In this document: positions 1 to 8,239 of the stretch, in pieces
How the letters are laid out: the number at the start of each line of letters is the position of its first letter
How positions within the stretch are numbered: the first letter of the stretch is position 1
Source: Opitutaceae bacterium TAV5
GTDB taxonomy: Bacteria; Verrucomicrobiota; Verrucomicrobiia; Opitutales; Opitutaceae
Reading direction: 5' to 3'
NCBI GenBank assembly: GCA_000242935.3
Contig: CP007053.1
Coordinates: 5,689,001-5,753,000 of the forward strand
Length of the DNA stretch: 64,000 bases
Program-made: the position numbers and the translations under genes
The notes under the pieces: model-generated
The model's input: the letters and a program-made list of their open reading frames with translations, nothing else
Told to the model about the DNA's origin: nothing
Database searches by the model: none

Positions 1-1
1 G

Positions 2-721
2 GCGGCCCATGCGGATATACTTTATTCGCTGCCGCAATTGATGAGTTACAATCTTTGGTCGGGTGTGCCCGGAGCCACGTGGAACAGCGGGGTATTGTGG
101 TACACTGATAATGACCACCCGCTGAAGACACAGACGTTAAAAGCTCTGAAGGAGCATCCGCGATCCATGCTGATCGTGGAGGATAACGTGCTTGAAAGCG
201 GCTACCGCTCGCAAGCGATCAGGCATGATGATCCGCTTTATTTGTATCTTAAAGATAACTACGTGCCGGTGATAACGATGGGGCGCTATAGCCTGCGCGT
301 GCGCAAGGGTCGAATTGTCACCCCGTTGCTTGTCGCCCAGCTCGGGCATGCCATGCCCGGTGACAAGCGAAGCCTGGCAGGGGAAGCGCATCCTCTGATT
401 CTGCGCATGATGATCCCGATGTATGCGGACCGGCGCTTGGCGAGTGTCGACATCGTCCGCATCGATCAGAGCAGGGCTCCGTTACGATCGCTTGGTGCGG
501 AGGTGGGTCGCATTACCGTGACACCGATGGGGCTTGAAGGAGATCCGCTTGGACCGGCGCAGGAGGTGAAGTTGCCGCTCTCTGCCCAGGGAGCGATGCT
601 GATCGAAATGGTGCTCGAAGATGATCCGGGACGATTCACAGGCGAACCGCTCATGGTTGTTTTGCGCGATCCCGACGGAATCGAAATCGGATTGGCATTC
701 CTCAATTGTGAACAATTGTAA
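2..721 (+). CDS. C-terminal part of a probable membrane-anchored protein (5' end outside window)
   Basis: The frame is open from the first complete codon of the window, so the gene begins upstream; TTG at 38 and ATG at 41 are possible but unlikely starts. The visible 239 residues are soluble, with no membrane segment. They begin with an aromatic-rich stretch (LWSGVPGATWNSGVLWY) and a segment that ends in a predicted beta-rich domain. This resembles the periplasmic tail of polytopic glycosyltransferases (GT-C type), but I see no diagnostic motif. It lies 23 bases before rfbG on the same strand, so it may belong to the polysaccharide operon. Function is not assigned. Confidence 0.6.
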   Translation, partial: AAHADILYSLPQLMSYNLWSGVPGATWNSGVLWYTDNDHPLKTQTLKALKEHPRSMLIVEDNVLESGYRSQAIRHDDPLYLYLKDNYVPVITMGRYSLRVRKGRIVTPLLVAQLGHAMPGDKRSLAGEAHPLILRMMIPMYADRRLASVDIVRIDQSRAPLRSLGAEVGRITVTPMGLEGDPLGPAQEVKLPLSAQGAMLIEMVLEDDPGRFTGEPLMVVLRDPDGIEIGLAFLNCEQL

Positions 722-744
722 TCTGCGACGAAATTTTCGTACGA

Positions 745-2031
745 ATGACGGCTGACAATTCCATGGTCAATCTCGCTGGCGAAGGCCTGTTCGGTGGCCG
801 CTTTCTCGGTCGCCGTGTACTCGTCACCGGTCACACCGGTTTCAAGGGCACATGGCTGGCCGAATGGTTGCTGTGCATGGGTGCCGATGTGATCGGTTTC
901 TCGGCGAAGGAACCGGTGTCGGAACCGGCGCTGTTTGACGTGCAGTTTCCCTCATCGTTCCCGCGTCTGGGAGTTGCTGACGTGCGTGGTGATATCTGCG
1001 ACCGCGAACAAATCGTGCAACTTCTGAAAAAGTGGCAACCCGACCTGGTGTTTCATCTCGCCGCGCAATCGCTCGTCCGTTCCTCCTACCGGCAGCCCTT
1101 CGAGACGTTTGCGACTAACGTCATGGGCACCGCCAGCCTGCTCGACGCGCTGCGAAATACCGGACGTTCCTGCGCTGTCGTCGTGGTGTCGTCGGATAAA
1201 TGCTACGAAAATCATAACACTGCGCACCCCTGCCGCGAAGGCGATCCTCTGGGGGGGCATGATCCCTACAGCTCCAGCAAGGCCTGTGCGGAACTCGTGG
1301 TGGATGCGTATCGCCATTCGTTTTTCGCCGAGCGCGCCGGTTCTGCGTCACCCCGCGAACCGCGTCTGCTGCTCGCCTCTGCACGGTCGGGTAACGTAAT
1401 CGGCGGCGGTGACTGGGCGCTAGACCGCATCATCCCCGATTGCGTCCGCAGCCTCGCACACGGCGAGCCGGTGACCGTTCGCAATCCGCACGCCACCCGC
1501 CCTTGGCAGCATGTGCTGGAACCGCTTGGCGGTTACCTTACGCTTGGAGCACGACTGCTCGAACGGCTGGATGCACGAAATATCGATGCATGCCCTCCCG
1601 GTCATTCGCGGATTCCGACCGCGTCTCCACTGGAGAGCGGATTCAACTTTGGCCCCGATTCGGCCTCGAATCACACCGTACGAGAACTCGTCGAAGAATT
1701 CCTTAAAAGTTGGCCCGAAGCCAACGCCACAGTCGAAGCCGACAACGTTGGTCTCTGGAAAGAGTTTTCGGGTAACAACGAACCTCTTGAGGCCACGCAT
1801 CTCCGGCTTGCCATCGACAAGGCTCGCCACCTGCTCGACTGGCGCCCTGTGTGGAACTTTTCGACTGCGGTCCGTCACACGGGGGAGTGGTATCATCGCT
1901 ATATCGCTGTTATGACTGCGACCAAGGGGACTGCCGAACTCGACAAGTTCACGCGCATGCAGATCCGCGATTATTGTAAAGATGCCGCCCGCCAACGGCT
2001 CCTTTGGGCAAACCCGGATGGCATCCGATGA
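745..2031 (+). CDS. rfbG: CDP-glucose 4,6-dehydratase
   Basis: This short-chain dehydrogenase converts CDP-D-glucose to CDP-4-keto-6-deoxy-D-glucose in the cytoplasm, the first committed step to CDP-linked 3,6-dideoxyhexoses. Visible evidence: NAD-binding GHTGFKG at residues 29-35 (the GFKG form is typical of RfbG), FHLAAQ near 103-108, SSDK at 139-142, and the catalytic YxxxK pair Y175/K179 in HDPYSSSKA. At 428 residues it is longer than the usual ~360 because of a short N-terminal leader and a C-terminal tail. Its stop codon overlaps the start of rfbH by four bases (ATGA), so translation is probably coupled. The cytidylyltransferase partner (rfbF) is not in the window. Confidence 0.93.
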   Translation: MTADNSMVNLAGEGLFGGRFLGRRVLVTGHTGFKGTWLAEWLLCMGADVIGFSAKEPVSEPALFDVQFPSSFPRLGVADVRGDICDREQIVQLLKKWQPDLVFHLAAQSLVRSSYRQPFETFATNVMGTASLLDALRNTGRSCAVVVVSSDKCYENHNTAHPCREGDPLGGHDPYSSSKACAELVVDAYRHSFFAERAGSASPREPRLLLASARSGNVIGGGDWALDRIIPDCVRSLAHGEPVTVRNPHATRPWQHVLEPLGGYLTLGARLLERLDARNIDACPPGHSRIPTASPLESGFNFGPDSASNHTVRELVEEFLKSWPEANATVEADNVGLWKEFSGNNEPLEATHLRLAIDKARHLLDWRPVWNFSTAVRHTGEWYHRYIAVMTATKGTAELDKFTRMQIRDYCKDAARQRLLWANPDGIR

Positions 2032-3641
2032 AGACTCCAGCCGAACTCAAGGCAGAAATCCTGCGTCTTACCCGCGAGTACTCCCGTGCTGTCCACCAGG
2101 CCAACCGGCCCGGCGACACTGTAATCGACAATTCCGGTCATCCTCCGCCCTTCACGCCCGGCCATACCGCCGTGCCCTACGCGGCCCGCGTCTTTACGGA
2201 GGACGAAGTAGAGGCCGCTGTTGGCAGCACGCTCGATTTCTGGCTCACGCTCGGCGGGGAAGGCGCGGCCTTTGAACGTGAATTCGCCGCCTTCCTCGGC
2301 GTCCGTCATACGCTTCTCGTTAACTCCGGTTCCTCTGCCAACCTGCTCGCCCTCGCCGCCCTCACTTCGCACAAGCTCCCTGCACACAAACGCCTTCGCA
2401 CCGGCGACGAAGTCATCACTGTCGCCGCCGGCTTTCCGACGACCGTCGCTCCTATCGTGCAACTCGGAGCCATCCCCGTTTTCATCGACAATGATCCCGT
2501 CACCGGTAACGCCGGCCCCGATCTTCCCGCCTGCCTCGCCGCCGCCCATGCTCCCGGCAAAACCAGAGCGGTCATGATGGCACACACACTCGGGAATCCC
2601 TTCGACATTGGCGCCGTCCTGGAGTTTTGCCGCGCCCACGACCTCTGGTTGATCGAGGACAACTGCGACTCGCTCGGCAGCACCTACACCATGCCGGCTG
2701 CCCGCGCTCGCACACTTGGTTTTACGGAAAATTCCCCCGGCCTCCCCCCATCATTTGCTGCCGATGGCAAAACGCTCACGCACATCACGCGCTATACCGG
2801 CACCTGGGGCGACCTCTCCACACAATCCTTTTATCCGCCACATCACCTCACGATGGGAGAGGGCGGAGCCGTCAACATCGCTACACGCGCCTCGCTCAAA
2901 ACCTGCATCGAGAGCTTCCGTGATTGGGGCCGGGACTGCTGGTGCCCTTCTGGCCACGACAACACCTGCAAAAAACGTTTCGACTGGCAACTCGGCGAAC
3001 TTCCCCGCGGTTACGACCACAAATACATTTACGCCCATCTCGGCTACAATCTGAAGCCCCTCGACCCCCAGGCTGCTATCGGACGCCAGCAGCTCAAAAA
3101 GCTCCCTGCCTTCATCGACGCTCGCTCCCGTAACTGGCAGCGCCTCCGCGCCGGTCTCGACGATTTGTCTGAGTTTTTTGAATACAGCTGTCCCACTCAT
3201 GCGACGGGATGGGCTGTATCTGGCGGAAAGCGGAAAGCCGAAGATTGCACATCCGGTGATCAGTTCGCCTGGGATGATACCGGCTGCCGTGTCGAATGTT
3301 CCTGGTTTGGTTTCATGTTACGGGTTCGTCCGGATGCGCCCTTCACACGCAGCGATCTCGCCCGCCATCTCGATGAAGGCAAGATCGGCAACCGCATGCT
3401 CTTCGGCGGCAATCTGGTTCGCCAGCCCGCCTTCGTGCAGCTTCGCAAGGATCGGCCTGGCGCCTTCCGTATCGCGGGTAATGGCAGTGGCACACTTCCG
3501 GGAGCGGACGAGATCATGCACCGCGCCCTCTTTCTGGGAACCTACCCCGGCCTCACCCCGGCAATGATCGACTATGAAATCGAGACCATTCACGCTTTCG
3601 TGAAAAAGCACAAAAGCACAAAAACACCCGACTACGGGTGA
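2028..3641 (+). CDS. rfbH: CDP-4-keto-6-deoxyglucose 3-dehydrase (E1, RfbH)
   Basis: This PMP- and [2Fe-2S]-dependent enzyme removes the C3 hydroxyl of CDP-4-keto-6-deoxyglucose. It has the aspartate-aminotransferase fold, but His replaces the PLP lysine, seen here as YPPHHLTMGEGG (H272/H273). Iron-sulfur cysteines are visible in GRDCWCP (C304, C306) and NTCKK (C314). The start at the ATG overlapping the rfbG stop is preferred to an upstream TTG that would overlap rfbG by 28 bases. At 537 residues it is about 100 longer than typical E1 (~437). Extra segments lie near residues 226-255 and near 400-435, the latter with additional cysteines (C417, C430, C434). A reductase partner (E3) is not encoded nearby. 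Confidence 0.92.
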   Translation: MKTPAELKAEILRLTREYSRAVHQANRPGDTVIDNSGHPPPFTPGHTAVPYAARVFTEDEVEAAVGSTLDFWLTLGGEGAAFEREFAAFLGVRHTLLVNSGSSANLLALAALTSHKLPAHKRLRTGDEVITVAAGFPTTVAPIVQLGAIPVFIDNDPVTGNAGPDLPACLAAAHAPGKTRAVMMAHTLGNPFDIGAVLEFCRAHDLWLIEDNCDSLGSTYTMPAARARTLGFTENSPGLPPSFAADGKTLTHITRYTGTWGDLSTQSFYPPHHLTMGEGGAVNIATRASLKTCIESFRDWGRDCWCPSGHDNTCKKRFDWQLGELPRGYDHKYIYAHLGYNLKPLDPQAAIGRQQLKKLPAFIDARSRNWQRLRAGLDDLSEFFEYSCPTHATGWAVSGGKRKAEDCTSGDQFAWDDTGCRVECSWFGFMLRVRPDAPFTRSDLARHLDEGKIGNRMLFGGNLVRQPAFVQLRKDRPGAFRIAGNGSGTLPGADEIMHRALFLGTYPGLTPAMIDYEIETIHAFVKKHKSTKTPDYG

Positions 3642-4744
3642 CCAACCTCTCCTTGCCTGCCCGATTCCCAACGCCGCCACTTTTCCGTGAGGACCTCGAC
3701 CACGTCCTCGCACATACCTGCGATCTCTGGCCGGAGGCGCGCGGCCAGTCGTTTTTCATCACAGGCGGCACGGGGTTTTTCGGTATGTGGCTCCTCGAAA
3801 CGTTCGCCCACACCAACGACACCTTGGGCCTTGGCATGCGGGCCACCATTCTCACACGCAACGCCATGGCCTTTGCACAAAAATCCCCACGTCTCGCCCG
3901 ACGCGCCGACCTCACGTTTGTCGAAGGGGATGTGCGCACTTTCGATTTCATGCCCCTGCGGGCAAACGCCCCCTTCCGCTACATCATCCACGCAGCCACG
4001 TCTGCCAGCGCGAAACTCAATGCCGAGGCTCCGCGCGAGATGCTCGATACAATCATCGCCGGCACCCGTCGCGTGCTGGATTTCGCAGCGCAGCCAATCA
4101 TCGGCACGCGCAAGCTCCTCCTCACCAGCTCCGGTGCTGTCTACGGACGCCAGCCACCCGGAATGACCCACATCCCAGAGACCTATGTCGGCGCACCCGA
4201 TCCACTTGATCCCAGCTCGGCCTATGGCATTGGCAAGCGCACGGCCGAACATATGTGCGTGATCGATGGGGCACTCTACGGTTACGAAATAAAAATTGCC
4301 CGCTGCTTTGCTTTTGTTGGTCCTCACCTCCCGCTCGACGCCCACTTTGCTATTGGCAACTTCATCCGCGACGCCCTCACCGGCAGTATTATTCGCGTCA
4401 ATGGTGACGGCACTCCTTACCGTAGCTATCTCTATGCTGCAGACCTGGCTATCTGGCTCTGGACGATCCTGTTTCGCGGCGAATCCAATCGCGCCTATAA
4501 TGTGGGATCAGCCGAACAACATTCCATCAAGGAAATCGCCCGGGACGTTAGCCGGATAGCGGGAAAGGCATGCAGTGTTGCCATTGCGAACCAGCCTGTC
4601 CCTGGAGCTTCGGCATCTCGTTATATTCCTGACGTTAACCGGATTAGGTTAGAACTTGGGTTGACAGAGATGCATTCGCTCGACAAGTCGTTGCTGCGCA
4701 CTATACATTGGTTGAGCCAAACACATGGCGACGCAAAACAGTAA
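3638..4744 (+). CDS. NAD(P)-dependent sugar epimerase/dehydratase family protein
   Basis: This is an extended short-chain dehydrogenase that likely acts on the nucleotide-sugar product of RfbG/RfbH. It has the Rossmann motif GGTGFFG (43-49), SSGAVYG (164-170) and the catalytic pair Y196/K200 in SSAYGIGKR. The start is a GTG overlapping the rfbH stop (GTGA), which implies coupled translation. By position it could be the terminal 4-ketoreductase (an abequose/paratose/tyvelose synthase or YerF-type role) or an epimerase. The sequence alone does not decide. Length (368 residues) is normal for the family. Confidence 0.85.
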   Translation: MTNLSLPARFPTPPLFREDLDHVLAHTCDLWPEARGQSFFITGGTGFFGMWLLETFAHTNDTLGLGMRATILTRNAMAFAQKSPRLARRADLTFVEGDVRTFDFMPLRANAPFRYIIHAATSASAKLNAEAPREMLDTIIAGTRRVLDFAAQPIIGTRKLLLTSSGAVYGRQPPGMTHIPETYVGAPDPLDPSSAYGIGKRTAEHMCVIDGALYGYEIKIARCFAFVGPHLPLDAHFAIGNFIRDALTGSIIRVNGDGTPYRSYLYAADLAIWLWTILFRGESNRAYNVGSAEQHSIKEIARDVSRIAGKACSVAIANQPVPGASASRYIPDVNRIRLELGLTEMHSLDKSLLRTIHWLSQTHGDAKQ

Positions 4745-4787
4745 TTGATCAGACTCGCCTGCCTCTCCTTGCCCATCCTGAATTATC

Positions 4788-5744
4788 ATGATTAATATCG
4801 CCAGAATTCAGCAGTACCTTCCCAATGGACTGAAAACATTTTTGAAGCCCCACTACAGAAAATTATTTCCAAACCGCTTGCATATTGTATTTTGGGCAAC
4901 ATTTCAGTGTAACTATCGTTGCTCTTATTGTCCAATAATCACGCGATTCAATTATGGGAAAGTTATCCCACGAAACGTGGAACGGACTGCGGATGAATGG
5001 ATCTCTGCATTTGAGAAACTCCCGCCAGCCCTGATATATATATCGGGTGGAGAGCCTTTTCTGTATAATGGACTCGTTGATTTTATTAACGGTTTGCCCG
5101 AAAAGCACCAGATTCTCGGAATTGTTACGAACCTTACGCAAAAGGCAGAATTGTACAGGAGAATAAAGAAGAAGCCGCACTTGAATGTAAGTTTTCACCG
5201 GGAATTCGTTTCGGAAGAAAATTTCCTCGCCCGTATCAAGGAACTGAAAGCTGATTATCATATATGCGTCAATATTGTGGCAACGCCTGAAAATATTGAT
5301 GTTATCGAGGTGCTGCATGAACGATTTGACGATGAGCATATTGCGCTTCATGTCGATCCTTTCATTGATCCCGGATTCACTTATACTGCCGAGCAAAAAA
5401 AGCGCCTTCATCCATTTCTCCCGCATGACAGGCTGAATGAAAATCAGTCGAAATATGACGATTATGAACCTAAAATATGTTCGGCAGGGAAAAATTATTT
5501 TAATCTCCTCCCTGATGGTCGCGTACTGACGTGTGCGGGCGGAATGGATTACGTTTATTCGCCGCTGGTGGCCGATATCCTGGAAAAACATCCAGGAACG
5601 GCGTTCGATGTGAAACGATTTGAAATGGGTAATCTGTTCGATCCCGGATTTTCATTGCGCTCGACCCCAATGATTTGCTCCCTCCCCTGCAAGGCAGCAT
5701 GCGATCTTGATTCTGTCTCCATAAAAAGAGGCCGTCGAAATTAA
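4788..5744 (+). CDS. radical SAM protein with C-terminal cysteine cluster
   Basis: A radical SAM enzyme with the [4Fe-4S] motif C41-x3-C45-x2-C48 (CNYRCSYCP) and the glycine-rich SAM-contact segment ISGGEPFLY. Further cysteines in KICSAGKN, LTCAGG and MICSLPCKAAC suggest a SPASM-like auxiliary cluster. Substrate is unknown. In a sugar cluster such enzymes act as dehydratases, epimerases or methylation partners, but this is inference. The gene is clearly richer in A and T than its neighbours, with frequent AAT/ATT/AAA codons, consistent with recent acquisition. It lies 43 bases after the epimerase gene and is followed almost at once by a methyltransferase gene. Confidence 0.85.
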   Translation: MINIARIQQYLPNGLKTFLKPHYRKLFPNRLHIVFWATFQCNYRCSYCPIITRFNYGKVIPRNVERTADEWISAFEKLPPALIYISGGEPFLYNGLVDFINGLPEKHQILGIVTNLTQKAELYRRIKKKPHLNVSFHREFVSEENFLARIKELKADYHICVNIVATPENIDVIEVLHERFDDEHIALHVDPFIDPGFTYTAEQKKRLHPFLPHDRLNENQSKYDDYEPKICSAGKNYFNLLPDGRVLTCAGGMDYVYSPLVADILEKHPGTAFDVKRFEMGNLFDPGFSLRSTPMICSLPCKAACDLDSVSIKRGRRN

Positions 5745-5769
5745 TTTGGTTTCTCCGATCAATCCTTGT

Positions 5770-6990
5770 ATGCCTTTTATGCGAACCCACCGTTATTGCC
5801 CGGTTTGCGCATCCCGGAACGCCGAGTTGCTTCATCACCAGCGTTTCGCTTTGCCTGCTGAGCACCCGCTCCCTTCCCGGTTTGACATCGTTGTCTGCGC
5901 CAGCTGTGGCTTTGTCTTTGCTGATACGACGGGAACCGCGTCTGATTATGGACGCTATTACGCGACTTGTTCCAAATACGCCGACCAGCAAACGTCTACG
6001 GGTGGAGGTGGAAACCCGAAGGACCAGGAACGCCTCGACGCCACCGCTGCCGATATCGCCGGAGAGATTCCCGACAAAAAGGCGTGTATTGTTGATATCG
6101 GCTGCGCCAATGGTGGCTTGCTGGGAGCGCTGAAAGCACGCGGTTATACCAATCTTTGCGGTATTGATCCATCGCCCGACTGCGTAAGAAACATCGGCGA
6201 GCTTTTTGGCATTCATGCAAAACAGGGCTGGCTGGGGGCGCTTCCCGAGATTGGCTCTTCCGCCGATGGGGTTATCATCTCTCATGTTCTTGAACATGTC
6301 CTGTATCCACTGCCCGCTTTGCGTTCCGTGGCCGGGATCCTTGCGCCCGGCGGCATTGTGTACGCAGAGGTACCCGATGCGGACCGCTATGTCGATTGTC
6401 TGGCTGCGCCTTTCCAGGATTTCAACACGGAGCACATAAACCACTTTTCATCGGCTACGCTCGGGAATCTTTTCTCTGCTGCCGGCTTCAAGTGTCTCAC
6501 CGTCTCAACCAGGTTTCTGGAAGCCGCCCCAGGCATCCCTTATCCGGTCGTGTCCGGCTTCTTCCAAAAGGAGGACGTCTCCCGCACGAGACCAGAAGTG
6601 GAGGGCAGACTATGGAGACGAGACGAAGGCTTTCTCGCCCATCTGGAGGACTACATCAAAAAATCCCGTGAGCAGCTCGTTGCCATTGATGAACGCCTTG
6701 CCCCCTCTTTAACGGGACCGGTGATTGTCTGGGGCACTGGCCAGCTGACCTTGAAGCTGCTGGCGGAAACATGTCTCGCGGGCGCCGCAATCGCGGCCTT
6801 TGTCGATGGTAATCCGGTTAACCACGGGAAGCGCCTTCAGGGGGTGGAAATTGTGTCTCCCGAAAAACTGAAAACCTTGCCCCCATATCCGATCATCATC
6901 GGCTCGCTGCTGCATCATGAGGCGATACGAGGCCGGATCGTGAACGAACTCCACCTGCCTAATCAGCTCGTCATGCTGGCATCCGGCTGA
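5770..6990 (+). CDS. class I SAM-dependent C-methyltransferase-like protein with C-terminal Rossmann-like domain
   Basis: Domain order resembles sugar C-methyltransferases: an N-terminal zinc-type site (YCPVC and CASCG), then a SAM-binding core with VDIGCANGGLLGAL, then a C-terminal nucleotide-binding-like segment (VIVWGTGQLTLKLL, followed by FVDGNP). The family methylates keto-deoxysugars or related small substrates; the acceptor here is unknown. ATG 5770 gives 406 residues. A TTG two bases after the previous stop would add eight residues, and ATG 5779 is a third choice. It sits in the sugar operon between the radical SAM and FkbM genes. Confidence 0.82.
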   Translation: MPFMRTHRYCPVCASRNAELLHHQRFALPAEHPLPSRFDIVVCASCGFVFADTTGTASDYGRYYATCSKYADQQTSTGGGGNPKDQERLDATAADIAGEIPDKKACIVDIGCANGGLLGALKARGYTNLCGIDPSPDCVRNIGELFGIHAKQGWLGALPEIGSSADGVIISHVLEHVLYPLPALRSVAGILAPGGIVYAEVPDADRYVDCLAAPFQDFNTEHINHFSSATLGNLFSAAGFKCLTVSTRFLEAAPGIPYPVVSGFFQKEDVSRTRPEVEGRLWRRDEGFLAHLEDYIKKSREQLVAIDERLAPSLTGPVIVWGTGQLTLKLLAETCLAGAAIAAFVDGNPVNHGKRLQGVEIVSPEKLKTLPPYPIIIGSLLHHEAIRGRIVNELHLPNQLVMLASG

Positions 6991-7036
6991 CCCCGGCTAA
7001 TCCGTCATCTTCGGCAGTCGGCAGCCCTTTCCCGCC

Positions 7037-8212
7037 ATGACAACTCCACGCTCAACTTCCCGGTTTTTTTCGCTCCATCCATCTGCCCCCCATCCCGCAA
7101 CGCTTGCTGCAATTGCTCCCGGGAGGACAGTGGCTGTCTACGGTGCCGGAACGATAGCGAGTGGCCTCATGACCCAACTGGCTGCCAAAGATGTTCGCGT
7201 TGCCCGGGTGATCGATGCAAAGGCGGCGGGACAATCTGTTGGTGATCACGTGGTGCTCCATCCGGATACGCCAGAAATCACGCATTCCGAGCGTGCGGAT
7301 ATTCCCCTGATTCTCGGAATCTTCAACTGCTTTGTGGATATCTCTGCCTTGCGCACCCGTCTTGCTGGCTGGGGCTGGACTCGAATCATCGACTACACGG
7401 AAATCCATGCCGTTTGGCCGGATGAACTCGGAAACCATTTCTGGCTGACGAATCGCAAGGTGTGCCAGGAAAACGAAGCAGAAATCACCAAGGTATCCTC
7501 TCTCTGGGCAGATGAAACCAGCCGTGAACTTTATCAGGAAATTCTCCGGTTCCGTGTCACCGGTTGCCAGCAGGGGCTTCAGCCGACGGGTACGGGAAAC
7601 CAGTATTTCCCTGCCGATGTGCCACCCTGGAAAACACCGCTGCGCCTTATCGACTGCGGCGGGTTTGACGGCGACACGCTGCGCCAGATTCACCTGCGAC
7701 GACATCGCCTGCAATTGGAAGCCGTGGCGACTTTCGAGCCCGACTTGGCTAACTTTGCCAGACTCGCGGAGACGCTTCGTATGGTAGCGACTACCGCTGA
7801 GAGCGGCAACGAGCATTTATCGCCTCGGGAATGCATCGCGTTTCCATGTGGGGTATGGGAACGTACGGTTCAGTTGCGTTTCAATTCCGGCAAAGGCGGC
7901 GGTAGCGACATCAGCCAGTCCGGGGAGACTCTTGTCCAGTGTGTCTCCATTGACGATGCGCTGCCAGGGTTTCGCCCCACACTCATCAAAATGGACATCG
8001 AAGGTGCCGAGGTGGCAGCGCTTCATGGTGCACGCAGCACCATCAGTTGCCACCGTCCCGGACTGGCCATTTGCGTTTACCACAAGCCTGATGATCTCTG
8101 GTGTATTCCTCTGCTCCTCGACTCGTGGCAGGTTGGCTACCGGTTTTATCTTCGCCTCCACCGTTACAGCGGATTCGATCTCGTTTTATATGCCCTGCCC
8201 GAGCTCGCCTGA
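7037..8212 (+). CDS. FkbM family methyltransferase with N-terminal Rossmann-like domain
   Basis: The C-terminal half is an FkbM-type O-methyltransferase: LIDCGGFDGDT is the SAM-binding motif, VATFEPD is the acidic beta-2 end, and IKMDIEGAE is the hallmark FkbM motif. The N-terminal ~140 residues form a separate nucleotide-binding-like domain (VAVYGAGTIASGL). It resembles in type the C-terminal domain of the preceding methyltransferase. The protein probably methylates a sugar hydroxyl during polysaccharide synthesis, but the acceptor cannot be read from sequence. Length is 391 residues. It lies 46 bases after the previous gene and 27 before the ThDP enzyme. Confidence 0.85.
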   Translation: MTTPRSTSRFFSLHPSAPHPATLAAIAPGRTVAVYGAGTIASGLMTQLAAKDVRVARVIDAKAAGQSVGDHVVLHPDTPEITHSERADIPLILGIFNCFVDISALRTRLAGWGWTRIIDYTEIHAVWPDELGNHFWLTNRKVCQENEAEITKVSSLWADETSRELYQEILRFRVTGCQQGLQPTGTGNQYFPADVPPWKTPLRLIDCGGFDGDTLRQIHLRRHRLQLEAVATFEPDLANFARLAETLRMVATTAESGNEHLSPRECIAFPCGVWERTVQLRFNSGKGGGSDISQSGETLVQCVSIDDALPGFRPTLIKMDIEGAEVAALHGARSTISCHRPGLAICVYHKPDDLWCIPLLLDSWQVGYRFYLRLHRYSGFDLVLYALPELA

Positions 8213-8239
8213 ACCTTATACCCATCCCGGTCGATTCTT

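Noticed and set aside
4863-5591. Minus-strand frame opposite the radical SAM gene
   Set aside because: The AT-rich gene allows a long antisense frame, but it lacks motifs and start context, while the + strand has the CxxxCxxC signature.
6206-6439. Small + strand frame in the methyltransferase gene
   Set aside because: Out-of-frame shadow within a coding region.
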